NCBI GenBank assembly: GCA_024734495.1
Contig: JALMQS010000089.1
Coordinates: 4,172,118 to 4,236,117, forward strand
DNA from: Forficula auricularia
Taxonomy: Eukaryota > Arthropoda > Insecta > Dermaptera > Forficulidae
Length of the DNA stretch: 64,000 bases
Direction of reading: 5' to 3'
Shown piece after piece: positions 34,911 through 45,086 of the stretch. Within the stretch, counting starts at the first letter, position 1. The number at the start of each line of letters is the position of its first letter. The notes under the pieces are model-generated. The model was not told the origin of the DNA. It saw nothing but the letters and a program-made list of their open reading frames with translations, and searched no databases. Made by a program: the position numbers and the translations under genes.

Positions 34911-35137
34911 ATCTCTGTCAGAAGGCCGCATTATTGGGAACTGCGAACAATGTTCAAAAATTTTCGAGTCTCCAGTGAACCACCCATTTCCATCCATAAA
35001 GCAGAACTTACATTACTTTCAGTCAAGTTTCATTCTAATCTCACAAGAGGAAACATGAAGAAAAGACATTATATATTTTTCAAAATTTTCAATGTATAAA
35101 TCTTAATTTGTAACTAATTTGAAATATTTGTGATAGA

Positions 35138-35172
35138 CTGATGATGAAGGCAATGCCTTCGAAACTATAGTC
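35138..35172 (+). ncRNA. Hammerhead-like motif, subfamily A
   Basis: CTGATGA, perfect helix II GAAGGC/GCCTTC with AAT loop, GAAAC-TATA-GTC. AGA before and TC after allow two or more helix I pairs. Confidence 0.62.
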
Positions 35173-35217
35173 TCATGAAATAATTAAAAATTATTTTATT
35201 TAAAAAACAGAAGACTC

Positions 35218-35455
35218 TCTCATTTTATTTTTAACCTAAAATATAAGTTTCCATTTAAAAACAGAACTTGACCTTGAAATACCTTTGAAAGCTTGTTGTA
35301 GGTAAACAAACAATAGCGTATTTTAGTTTTCCCCTCCATATAAATAAACTTTTTAATTTGAAACTTTTTTAATATATAATGCACTGTTTTTGAGTTATAA
35401 GACTGTCTCAAGATAAAAAAACTCACTCCGGTATATATTACATATTTATAGTTGG
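35218..35455 (-). repeat. Long-TIR element T, solo end
   Basis: CTTGACCTTGAAATACC, AAGACTGTCTCAAGATAAAA, CACTCCGGTATATATTAC; only one arm. Confidence 0.6.
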
Positions 35456-35479
35456 TTTATATTATGCTTATTTGTATCA

Positions 35480-35530
35480 AGCAGAGGACAAGCTCATTGA
35501 TTTCTCTATAGGAATCAACAACTTCTAGCT
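35480..35530 (-). ncRNA. X motif copy, diverged
   Basis: Reversed: TTGTTGATTCCTATAGAG, AAATCAATGAGCTTGTCCTC. TTGTTGA, GAAA and GTC are kept, the outer helix is partly lost. Confidence 0.4.
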
Positions 35531-36149
35531 TTTGTTCCTTCTTTTCCCCAACCAATATTGACTGAGAACTTACCGCGTCTTGAAAAGTTGCCAGTTTTTC
35601 CTCCGATTTATTAGTGCATTGATTTGAGCCAGCCAGAGTTGGCCCCTTTGGAAAGCAGCTTAGGTTCATTATCAGTCCGATCAGCCCAACTTTCCCTTCC
35701 CTGCCCCTTTAAAGGGCTAATTTTTTGCCCCACTCAAGGGCACCCACCCCCGCAAGCAACGCCTTCCGTTTCTTATCTTATCGATAATCCCTCTAAAGTA
35801 TCAATTACAACACAGAGGCAATTCGCCAGCACTCAAAAATGTGGTAAGAGTTCCTTTACTTTACTTAGCCCCTACTACAAAAGGCCCTCTTTTATAAAAT
35901 CCTAATTCATTAGTAGATATTAAATTGGCCTGAGAGTAGGAGAATTTTGATTTTATTAAAAACACATCGAAGACGGTGTCTTCTGATGAAGGGAGTTTAT
36001 TTCTAAGAATTATCAATACCCTGGATAGATTTTCGGCACTTGGGTTCGAGAATAGATTGGATATACTTTAAATTTTTAAAGAAATCACAAGAAGGTGGTG
36101 TCTATTAAATTCGAAATGGAATGGATTATTGAAGTGAAACTTCTAGCTA

Positions 36150-36305
36150 CATGTCTGTTTGATATTTTTTTTGTTACAATAAAGGGGAAATCACTTTTTT
36201 TAAAACCCACTAATATTTCATGACAAATAAAATTTATTAAAATTAGTAAATTTAAATTATAATTTTAAAATCCACTAATGTTTTATGATAAATAAAATTT
36301 ATTCC
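36150..36305 (+). repeat. Repeat A, 5' end only
   Basis: ACAATAAAGGGGAAATCACT, AAACCCACTAATATTTCATG, ATTTATTAAAATTAGTAAAT. Further fragments at 13965-14075, 28030-28140 and 50195-50215. Confidence 0.5.
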
Positions 36306-36360
36306 CCCCCCCCTTGTAATCTAAAATAAAATTTCCTTATCTCCATTAATTTTTTTACAT

Positions 36361-37240
36361 TACCTAGACACCGAGCGGTGCTCGGTAACTTTTTGCTTAA
36401 GTTAAAATCTATATATGAATCCCTCGACCCCCACCACTTCACCCCCACAACTGACCCCATCCCCAAAATCACTTCACTCGCCCCCCGCACCCCTCTGCCA
36501 CTGCACCCCACACATCTACTTCCACCATCACCTCCGCCCCCGCCGCGCCCCCTCACCGAGTTTTTGCATTTCTAGCCTTGAAGTGGCCCACAAATTGTGT
36601 TTATAGGTATAGGTATATAAATAATTACCGTATAACCGTGGACACGGGTTCGAATCCGACTCCGAGGCAACCGGCAAAAATCTGACCCCGGGGTAGAGAC
36701 AAATTTTAAAAATGAATAATATCGTAAATAGACTTATGGCTAGAAAGGCCGAAAGCCTAAAAAAAAAAAAAATACCATATAATTATTTTTTTAATTATAT
36801 AACAATTTTTGAATTCATCAATTTAATTGCAAAATTCTAATATAAAGAATATGTTTGTGGGATTTAAAAGTCGATTTTTTAATCAATTAAATTTCCCAAC
36901 TTTTAATATAGGTATAATAATAATTGTAATGATCTATTAGTGGAATTTAAAATTGAAAACCAATTAATTATTATAAAAGGAAATTGAATAAAAATGTAAA
37001 TAAACATTTTTATCGAGACAACCACCTGTGAATAATTATTTCAATTAACAAAAAACCCATCAAAAACAACTTAGCCGAAGATGAGACCGTGACAGATCGA
37101 ATCGCCATCGTAACGCAACCGTAATTATACATTTTTATCGAGACAACCACCTGTGAATAATTATTTCAATTAACAAAAAAACCATCAAAACAACTTAGCC
37201 GAAGATGAGACCGTGACAGATCGACTAATATACCTAATAT
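36361..37240 (-). mobile_element. Helitron-like element, reversed, SINE-interrupted, internal duplication
   Basis: Hairpin ACCGAGCGGTGCTCGGT at 36370-36386, where the loop-side base pair differs from the other copies. The C-rich segment 36420-36560 and the SINE follow. A ~100-bp block with ATCGAGACAACCACCTGTG is present twice (37001-37103 and 37121-37223). Confidence 0.6.
36635..36772 (+). mobile_element. 5'-truncated copy of the same SINE
   Basis: Starts just upstream of box B (GGGTTCGAATCCGAC) and shares the body and A tail of the 20.5-kb copy. The target duplication is TACCGTATA/TACCATATA (8 of 9). It has lost box A. Also inserted in a Helitron-like element, at a different point. Confidence 0.8.
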
Positions 37241-37800
37241 ACCTAAGTGTGGTGAAATTGATACCTGATGATTCCGGAAATGACGATTGACGCTGATATT
37301 TTTTCCCTGTTCGATTGACCATTATACCATGGGTAAAGAAAAAAGAAATCTAAATCCTATGACAAGTTCTCCTGGCAATAACTATTCTTACAGATTTCTA
37401 AGATGTTTCTGGCGGGTTTTGAGAATGAAAACTCTTTGTAAAGGATAAAAGGAAGTCGGAGGGTCATAGGGTCGAGGAGGCGGGATGCAGAGGGGGACAT
37501 CCATATCCTAGAATTAAATTCAACGCGTGTGAATGGGATAATAGCAGGGCAGAAGAGATAGGGAATAGAGGGTCCGATTGCCCGCCCGGCAAATGTCCCA
37601 CACAAATTGATATGGAACTGTCACCGATGCAAATACACCCAGGGAGGGGCAAAAGACACCCTTGGTGATGAGTTGGTTCACACCTCGCCCCCCGGAAGGG
37701 CTCACTTTCCATCCCTCAGCCAATCAGTATGTTGCCATTCAAATCGACAATTGAAAAGAACCCCCCTACACATTCATTTTATATACATAATACATATAAT
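37240..37800. other. Single-copy stretch, no gene recognised
   Basis: Balanced composition over ~500 bp. Overlapping short frames in both strands (up to 82 residues) without family features; I treat them as chance. Confidence 0.35.
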
Positions 37801-38510
37801 TTAATTCATAGGCTTAAAAAAAATATTCAAACATATTCAGTGCAAATCGTATGAGTTTCACTTTTTCCGCATATTTAATACCAAGAAAAGCACCACGACC
37901 ACAATAAAACCAATTAGGAAACTTGGTAGCGAATTGTGTTTATTTTTCGGCCCAGAGTGGCTACACAAAAAACGATATATTTATAGTTAAGAAATTATAT
38001 TTGATATGAATAGATGGGGAAGTTAATTATGGCGAAACAGATCTCTGTTCAATAATGATATACTTATTTTAAGTATTCTCATATTTTTGGAGCAACTCTA
38101 GATATATCTACTCTTATTAAACGAGCAAAAATTTTATATTTATTTATTTGTATATATATTTATTTATTTGTTTATATATTTGTATCTTGGTTATATTTTG
38201 AAAACGACTCTACCGATTTTGATGAAATTCACGGGTTAGGGGTTTTTGGGGTGACAATTCGATCTGTCACGGTCTCATCTTCGACAAAATTGTTTTTGAT
38301 GGGTTTTTTTCGTAATCAAATTAATTATTCTCAGGTAGACAAATTCCATTCTTAGGGTTTTAAAAAAGGTTTCCCTTTTCCTTTTATACCCAGGCAAACA
38401 ATGGGTTTTTAAGGAATTTGGTGAAACATTTTTTAAAATTATTGGATATAAATACTTGGTAGGTTTCACATTAAGATATAAAAATAAAACGAATTTATAT
38501 TTAATCTTTA

Positions 38511-38553
38511 ATCTCGATATATATTTCAGGTGACTAACCCATCTTCAGGAGAT
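38511..38553 (-). ncRNA. Hammerhead-like motif, subfamily C, left palindrome arm
   Basis: Reversed: ATCTC, CTGAAGA, TGGGTTAGTCACC, TGAAATATATATC, GAGAT. Helix I ATCTC/GAGAT is perfect; the last helix II pair has decayed (C to T). Confidence 0.6.
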
Positions 38554-38578
38554 ACAGAAAGTAACAGTTACTTTCTGT

Positions 38579-38623
38579 ATCTCCTGAAGATGGGTTAGTC
38601 ACCCGAAATATATATATCGAGAT
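38579..38623 (+). ncRNA. Hammerhead-like motif, subfamily C, right palindrome arm
   Basis: ATCTC helix I (38579-38583), CTGAAGA (38584-38590), helix II GGGT/ACCC, GAAA, self-complementary TATATATA segment, ATC triplet (38616-38618), GAGAT closing helix I (38619-38623). All three helices and both core strands are present in register. Confidence 0.7.
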
Positions 38624-39837
38624 TAAAGATTCTCTAAAAATAAATTCGTTTTATTTTTTTATATCTTAATGTGAAACCTACCAAGTATTTTTATCCAATA
38701 ATTTTAAACAATGGGTTGTTTGTTTCATTGTTCTAAAAGGCCTTGAAGAAGTATTGTGATTGTGGATTTTAACATATTTTGTTCTCCCTAAACGTTAGAA
38801 TTATTAATAAACGTTTTATAATTGTTTTTATAAAGAACTTTATTTATTAAATAGAATAAAAAATAATCAAGAATTTATTTAAAAATACATTTCGCATAAG
38901 CAGGTCTCAATTTTCTGAAAAAACAACACATTTTGATAGGTTTTATTTATTAACAATTGGATGAATAAAAATGAATCATATGGTTGAATCAAAACAGGTG
39001 CAGGAGGTGGGGTGCAGTGGTGGTGGATCCGGGGGTAGGGCGAGGTTTCAGGGGTGGGGTCAAGCGGGGTGGGCGTACAGTGGGCGAATACTATATATAT
39101 TTGTAGTTTTTTTAATTTGAAAACGGCTCTCAAATAAAAATCGACCTTTTTATCAGAATTTTAAATTTAAAATAATATTAAAATAAAGGTTTTAACTGAA
39201 GGAAGAAGTTACCGAGCATCGCTGGGTGCCTCCAGGTATTAATAGTTAAGATGCCGCTATTTGAACCAAGAACCAATAAGTAAATTATGAAAATATTGTT
39301 ATTTGAGTAAAATAGTGGAATAGTTAAATTTAAATGGAATAATATAGAATATTTTATAAAGTAGTCTCTCCCGTCATGAATAATTTCCAATTTTGATAAA
39401 AATGTTTTTTTCAAAAAACGTTCGTTTTCATTCACCTACGCAGCCCCTCTCTCTTTGTTGCATTCTATTATTCTCTCTCATTATACCTACAAGATGTACA
39501 GTGTCACAACAATAAACCGTTAACAGGGGATAGACCAACTTTTACGGTACAGAACCTAAATTATTTTTAATTATAATAAAAGTCTCATAGTTTTCGAGTT
39601 ATATGCATTTAAAATTTTTTTTTGAAAATCTCTACCCTGTCCTTAATACTCGAGAAGCTATGGCTACAAATTTTCATATTTTATTATTCTAATTTTTGTT
39701 ACGCAATCCTCCTATTGAAAAATCTGTATTTTTTTGAAAAGTATTATTTATTTTATTTTGATTATTTATGTCCATCAATTAAATTAATAAGTTGTAGGGA
39801 AATAAGGACAATAGCTTATGCAAATAATTTTTATTTT

Positions 39838-40566
39838 TAACCGACTTCAAAAAAGGAGGAGGTTCTCTATTCGACTGATTTTTTTTTGTGCCTATGTTAC
39901 CTCATATCTCCGCCAATTGTCAACTGATTTTGAAAATTTTTTTTGCATTGGGTCCAGTCTAGCTTCCGATTGGTCCCATTTTTTTTCGCTTTTTTTCATA
40001 GGTATTAGACCTTTTTTTATTAGGTTTGTTTAGACCTAACCTCTTTGTTTATGAACCGATTTCGGTGGTTCTTTTTTATCCGAAAGGGGGTGTCTTAGGG
40101 ATGGTGTCATATTAATTTGGTCAAGTTCTGATGATATGATCACTATTAATAACATCACTAAAAAGAGAAAAATAAAAATAATTTTTAAGAAAAAAATAAA
40201 AACCGAATTCAAAAATTAAATGCAACAAATAAAATACACTAAAAGGTATAAAATAATTATTATCTTATTTAGTTACAACTAAACGACGAAATATTAACAT
40301 GAAATTACTTTTTGAAGTCGGTGCCAAACAAACTATACCTATAAGCGAATCGCACTCCGACGGATCTTACTTAGTACGATCCGGCGGGTGCGACTCGCTT
40401 ATAGGTATAGTTTGTTTGGCACCAACTTCAAAAAGTAATTTCATGTTAATATTTCGTCGTTTAGTTGTAACTAAATAAGATAATAATTATTTTATACCTT
40501 TTAGTGTATTTTATTTGTTGCATTTAATTTTTTGAATTCGGTTTTTATTTTTTTCTTAAAAATTAT
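39838..40566. repeat. Foldback H plus H2 composite
   Basis: 39838-40140 is the H left end. 40175-40566 is an almost complete palindrome centred near 40370 (CGACGGATCTTACTTAGTAC). Confidence 0.7.
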
Positions 40567-40576
40567 TTTTTTTGCC

Positions 40577-40607
40577 AACGTTTCGTCAACTTTGTTGACT
40601 TCCTCAG
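40577..40607 (-). ncRNA. Hammerhead-like motif, subfamily B, left palindrome arm
   Basis: Reversed: CTGAGGA, perfect helix II GTCAAC/GTTGAC, GAAACGTT, GG opposite CC across helix I. Confidence 0.62.
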
Positions 40608-40672
40608 GGGCTCAAACAAATTAACTTCTTTGCATATTTGTCATTTTATCAAAATTCATTCTTAGCAAAGAC

Positions 40673-40856
40673 CGAGGGGTGATCCGCGATTGGAAGTAGG
40701 TGTACACCTCTTTGGAAGTATTTTGGAAGAACTTGGAAATATTTGGAAGTACTTGGAAATATTTTGAAGTACTTGGGAATATTTGGAAGTACTTGGAAAT
40801 ATTTTGAAGTACAAGTGGAAGTAGGTGTACAGCATATTATGTCGCGGTTCACCCCC
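40673..40856. mobile_element. hAT-type MITE 'G' copy 5, inserted in one arm of a palindrome
   Basis: TIRs CGAGGGGTGATCCGCG and CGCGGTTCACCCCC. AAAGAC flanks both sides (the 8-bp duplication is GCAAAGAC against CCAAAGAC). The other arm of the surrounding inverted repeat holds the uninterrupted target GTCTTTGC at 40975-40982, an empty-site control. Confidence 0.88.
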
Positions 40857-41038
40857 AAAGACATATAGGCCAGTCATCACATAGATTGAAAATATTTTCC
40901 TATTTAAATCTTATAATCTTAAAAGATTTAAATAGGAAAATATTTTCAATCTGTGTGATGACTAGCCTATATATGTCTTTGCTAAGAATGAATTTTGATA
41001 AAATGACAAATATGCAAAGAAGTTAATTTGTTTGAGCC

Positions 41039-41069
41039 CTGAGGAAGTCAACAAAGTTGACGAAACGTT
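41039..41069 (+). ncRNA. Hammerhead-like motif, subfamily B, right palindrome arm
   Basis: CTGAGGA, perfect helix II GTCAAC/GTTGAC with AAA loop, GAAACGTT, then GG. Mirror copy at 40577. Confidence 0.62.
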
Positions 41070-42279
41070 GGAAAAAATAAAAATTAATTAATAAATTAAA
41101 GGGTGTGTAGTTTCACAGTGAATTCACTGTGAAATTACACACCCTTTACTTTATTAATTAATATCATGTTTCACCTAAAACCTACACCACTTTCTGTTAA
41201 AATATATGTATAATATTGGCACCGCCGATATGACATCAGCGCCACTCCGGTGTTGACTATCTTAACTTAATTTATTACTCACTTCATTTTCTACTCGAGT
41301 CCATGTAACATGCTATATATTGCTTTTTCCTCGTGTACTATTCTATTTATTGTAATAATGTGCAACCTCAATAAAACGCTTTATATATTTTATCTATAAA
41401 ATTATCTATCATTGGGATATTCGGCTATCCACACATTTTATACCTCTTAACTCTTTCTCTAAGCAAAAATAAAAATTATTTGCATAAGCTATTGTCCTTA
41501 TTTCCCTTCAACAACTTATTAATTATTCATTTTCTTGACAATTTAGAAAATTTTAAATTTTTGAATATTTTAAAAACTTCATTTTTTTTAAAAAAGGAGA
41601 TTTTATAAAGTAGTCTCTCTATTTTATTAAAATTTCAAAAAAACGTTCATTTTGTTCCACCCACGCAGCCCCCTCTCTCTTTGTTGCATCTTATTATTCT
41701 CTCAATTCGACGTCTGTTTGAGAATCAAACGAGATAATAAAATATATACGTATATAATGTAAATCCCTTGAATGTGATCTGCTCTCCCTACCCCCACCCC
41801 ACACCCCTCTTTTGCTATACAATTCATTCAATTGTAAAGAGAGAAGCAAATTTTAAACTGATTCCTTTTCAATGGAAATAAAAAAAGAAATGGCCTAGAG
41901 GGGGTGAACGGTATCCACACAGATCCAGTTCAGATATCACTCCACTGACAGACAGACAGACAGACATACAGACAATGGGACAGCCAACCCATGCAATTGG
42001 AAACCAATCGGCCTCTCTATGGCTTGGCTCTTCTCACTTCTCCAAAATATGATATTATATATCTTATATTCCCCTGCATGGGCCCCTTTCTCTATTATAC
42101 AGCGTGATTTAGGTATTTAGAGTCTGATATTAAAAGTCTCATGTTAATTTAATTAAAAATATTCATAAGAATTTTGCTGGCTTGCTGTGTACTGGATATA
42201 TTAATTTTTTATTGTTAATGATAAATAAATTGAATTGCTTCTTTCCAGTAATTTATTTTATTATTCAAATGGTTAATCC

Positions 42280-42316
42280 AAATATTTCGAGAGCGCTCTC
42301 GGCATCTCTTCCTCAG
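42280..42316 (-). ncRNA. Hammerhead-like motif, subfamily D, left palindrome arm
   Basis: Reversed: CTGAGGA, AGAGATGCCGAGAGCGCTCTC-type helix II (20-nt inner part), GAAATATTT, GGA. Confidence 0.5.
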
Positions 42317-42356
42317 TGGAAACTGACTTGCCTATTGTGTAGTCCCACAGCTTCCA

Positions 42357-42394
42357 CTGAGGAAAGAGATGCCGACAGCGCTCTCGAAATATTC
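42357..42394 (+). ncRNA. Hammerhead-like motif, subfamily D, right palindrome arm
   Basis: CTGAGGA, an imperfect helix II closed by GAG/CTC, GAAATATTC, then GGA facing TTCC upstream. Triplet TTC. Confidence 0.52.
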
Positions 42395-42584
42395 GGATTA
42401 ACCATTTGAATAATTAATATAAATTACTGGAAAGAAGCAATTCAATTTATTTATTATTTAACAATAAAAAATTAAAAAATATTATATTTATCAATATAGA
42501 AAAACCTAATACCTACAGATTAAAAGGACTTTTAATTTTGCTTATAAAAATGGAATAATATTGAAAAGATTTAGTTTCCCATGA

Positions 42585-42632
42585 GCAGAAGAATTGTTGA
42601 TTCACTAAAGAAACCAATGGAGTTGTCTTCTG
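42585..42632 (+). ncRNA. X motif copy, diverged
   Basis: AGCAGAAGAATTGTTGA, then AAAGAAACCAATGGAGTTG, then TCTTCTG. Helix I shortened with a bulge. Confidence 0.4.
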
Positions 42633-42667
42633 TTTTATGGAAATGAACTTGTCTATCTATCTATCTA

Positions 42668-43461
42668 TCTACTCTTATTAAACGAGCAAAAATTGTATAT
42701 TTATTTGTATATATATTTGTTTGTATATTTGTATCTTGGTTATATTTTGAAAACGACTCTACCGATATTGATGAAATTCACGGGTTAGGGGGTTTTTGGG
42801 GTGACAATTCGATCTGTCACGGTCTCATCTTCGACAAAATTGTTTTTGATGGGTTTTTTCGTAATCAAATTAATTATTCTCAGGTAGACAAATCCCATTC
42901 TTAGGGTTTTAAAAAGGTTACTCTTTTCCTTTTGTACCCAGGCAGACAATGGGTTGCCTTAATTCATTGTTCTAAAAGGCCTTGAAGAAGTATTGTGATT
43001 GTGGATTTTAACATATTTTGTTCTCCCTAAACGTTAGAAATATTAATAAACGTTTTATAATTGTTTTTATAAAGAACTTTATTTATTTAATAGAATAAAA
43101 AATAATCAAGAATTTATTTAAAAATATATTTCGCATAAGCAGGTCTCAATTTTCTGAAAAAACAACACATTTTGATAGGTTTTATTTATTAACAATTGGA
43201 TGAATAAAAATGAATCATTTGGTTGAATCAAAACAGGTGCAGGAGGTGGGGTGCAGTGGTGGGGGATCCGGGGGTGGGGTCAAGCGGGGGAGGGGGTGAC
43301 AGTGGGCGAATACTATATATATTTGTATTTTTTTTAATTTGAAAACGGCTCTCAAATAAAAATCGACCTTTTTATCAGAATTTTAAATTAAAAATAATAT
43401 TAAAATAAAGGTTTTAACTGAAGGAAGAAGTTACCGAGCATCGCTCGGTGCCTCCAGGTAC
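42668..43461 (+). mobile_element. Helitron-like element copy 3
   Basis: Uninterrupted ~794-bp copy, closely matching copy 1 throughout. The 5' end lies in a CTAT microsatellite. The 3' hairpin at 43433-43449 is followed directly, without spacer, by the 5' end of another element at 43462. Confidence 0.7.
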
Positions 43462-43800
43462 TCTACTCTTAATAAACGAGCAAAAATTGTTTATATATTT
43501 ATATATTTGTATGTTTTTTTTATTTTGAAATCGGCTTTAACGATTATGATGAAACAAACTCTATTAACAAGTTTTGAGGATGAGAAAGCGATCTGGCTAG
43601 GTCTGGACCTCATCAAAATTCATCTTAATTGACTTTTTCTTAATTAAATTAATTATTAAAAGATGAAAATATCAATAAAAAATTTGTTTACATTTTTTTC
43701 AATTATCTTTTATTTATTAATTTGTTTTTTAATTTTAAAACCCACTAATAGGTTATACCAAATATTGTTATATATTAGAATTTGCCAATTTAATTGATTA
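43462..43800 (+). mobile_element. Helitron-like element copy 4, 5' part, head-to-tail with copy 3
   Basis: Begins TCTACTCTTAATAAACGAGC immediately after the 3' end of copy 3, then diverges to a second subfamily (GGATGAGAAAGCGATCTGGC, AGGTCTGGACCTCATCAAAA) also present at 22856-23165. It is cut by repeat A at about 43800. Confidence 0.65.
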
Positions 43801-43960
43801 AAATTCCTCTTATTAAAAAACACGGACTAAAAATATTATTGCAAGCTAGAAGATCAAGTACAGTCGATGGTGGGGAAGTAATCTCCGAAATCGAAGCCTC
43901 AAATACAATGTATACATTATTTCATTTAAAAAATTGCTTCAATAAAATTATTATTTATTA
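43800..43960 (+). repeat. Repeat A, short copy
   Basis: GCAAGCTAGAAGATCAAGTA then GATGGTGGGGAAGTAATCTC, the shortened subtype also at 5600 and 23400. Confidence 0.6.
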
Positions 43961-44045
43961 TTTATTTAATTGATTAAAAAACTCGATAAAATTGTTATTT
44001 AATTAAAAAAATAATTATACGGAATTTATTTATATACCTATATAC

Positions 44046-44884
44046 CAAGGGTGGCCACTAACCTTAACTTTGGGAGCCGCAAATTTATAAAACTGTTTCA
44101 AAGCGAGCCACATTGTTTGGAGATAAATTAATGGTTTATTAAAAAAAAAAAACACCTTTTTTTTTATCTTATAAAATATAAATGAAGTAACATATATTTT
44201 TTCTCTACTTACTTATAATATTATAAATTACAAATTAATTTAATTTTTGTATTATTATTTTTTTAATTTAATTATTATTCAGGGTGGGGCATAAAAATTA
44301 TGTATACATATTCTGTAGGCCCCAAGGCTAGAAATAAAAAACTAACCAAATTTTGTATACATAGTTTGGTCGAAAAGGCTAGAATTTTCATTTTTGACCC
44401 TCTCTCCATTTTGGGTGGTTAGTTTTTGCATTTCTAGCCTTTTGGGGGCCCACAGAATATGTATACAAAATTTGGTTGATTTTGGTCGAAAGGGCTAGAA
44501 TTTTCATTTTTGACCCTCCCCCATTTTGGGTGATTAGTTTTTGAATTTCTAGCCTTTTGGGGGCCCACAGAATATGTATACAAAATTTGGTTGAGTTTGG
44601 TCGAAAGGGCCAGAATTTTCATTTTTGACCCCCCCCCCCCCCCTCTTTTGTCTGATAATGTTTAAAATATATCAAAAAAAAATTATTTTATGTTCTTTTC
44701 AAAAATATATTCAGTTTCTTTTTAGTTAAATTTTTTCATTTTTTTATACCTCTTTAAAATGTGGTAGATCTTTATGCCCCCCTGGTACTTTTTAAAATCA
44801 GTGTTATTCAAGAGGGTTCAAGAGCCGCACGAGATTGACTGAAGAGCCGCATGCGGCTCGCGAGCCACGTTATGGCCACCTCTG
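44046..44884. mobile_element. Non-autonomous hAT element, 839 bp, 8-bp TSD
   Basis: Ends CAAGGGTGGCCA and, inverted, CAGAGGTGGCCATAAC form imperfect TIRs followed by subterminal GAGCCGCA/GCGGCTC motifs typical of hAT. CTATATAC at 44038-44045 and 44885-44892 is a perfect 8-bp target duplication. No transposase is encoded. The interior (44290-44640) carries tandem copies of a ~125-bp unit shared with repeat B (GTATACAAAATTTGGTTG, TCATTTTTGACCC). Confidence 0.88.
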
Positions 44885-44936
44885 CTATATACAAACAATC
44901 TGTGGACCATTGAAAAGTTTTTGTTTTGCCGAGAGT

Positions 44937-44984
44937 AGCAGAGTTGTTGATTCACAAAGAGAAACAAAGAGGTTGTCCTCTGCT
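44937..44984 (+). ncRNA. X motif: degenerate hammerhead-like fold
   Basis: AGCAGAG and CTCTGCT form a perfect 7-bp outer helix. Between them: TTGTTGA in place of CTGATGA, GAAAC, ACAA/TTGT helix with AGAGG loop, and GTC just before the outer helix. The plan is that of a hammerhead with helix I = outer helix, but positions C3 and A6 of the core are changed, so it is probably inactive. Copies: 47188-47235 (+), 60949-60996 (-), 35480-35530 (-), 42585-42632 (+), 14861-14910 (-). Confidence 0.5.
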
Positions 44985-45086
44985 TGGTCTTTGTTAGTTC
45001 CTAGCTTTCCAGTGACGAAGGAACACCAAGTTTTCAATATCCATATGATATTGACGCCATGAAAAACATTTATAATTGAAGAAAGA

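Larger units (their letters stand above)
38412..38706. repeat. Palindrome with hammerhead C in each arm, inserted in Helitron-like copy 2
   Basis: Arms meet at GTAACAGTTAC (~38562-38572). Flanks AAACAATGGGTT on both sides match the uninterrupted sequence of copies 1 and 3, so this is a dated insertion. Confidence 0.82.
38107..39238 (+). mobile_element. Helitron-like element copy 2, carrying a hammerhead palindrome
   Basis: Same 5' TCTACTCTTATTAAACGAGC start and 3' hairpin as copies 1 and 3. Relative to them it has an extra ~295-bp block at about 38412-38706 flanked by AAACAATGGGTT on both sides. The block is a palindrome with two hammerhead motifs. Confidence 0.68.
39785..41525. repeat. Composite palindrome with two nested elements
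   Basis: Outer arms GGGAAATAAGGACAATAGCT (39797) and its reverse (41485-41504). The inner inverted repeat 40570-41075 is centred near 40918 and has hammerheads in both arms. The H foldback (39838-40566) sits between the outer and inner parts of the left arm, and MITE G copy 5 (40673-40856) further in. Confidence 0.8.
42185..42480. repeat. Palindrome with hammerhead D in each arm
   Basis: Arms contain GAATTGCTTCTTTCCAGTAA and the reverse, GGTTAATCCAAATATT and the reverse. Centre 42325-42350. One arm also exists as a solo copy at 1850-2010. Confidence 0.82.

Noticed and set aside
35985..36000. CTGATGAAGGGAG as another hammerhead core
   Set aside because: No GAAA strand or helix II follows within range.
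44628..44643. Long C or G runs (also 9029, 19816, 54050, 54254) as G-quadruplex regulatory sites
   Set aside because: Homopolymers inside transposons; length is prone to sequencing error and there is no gene nearby.
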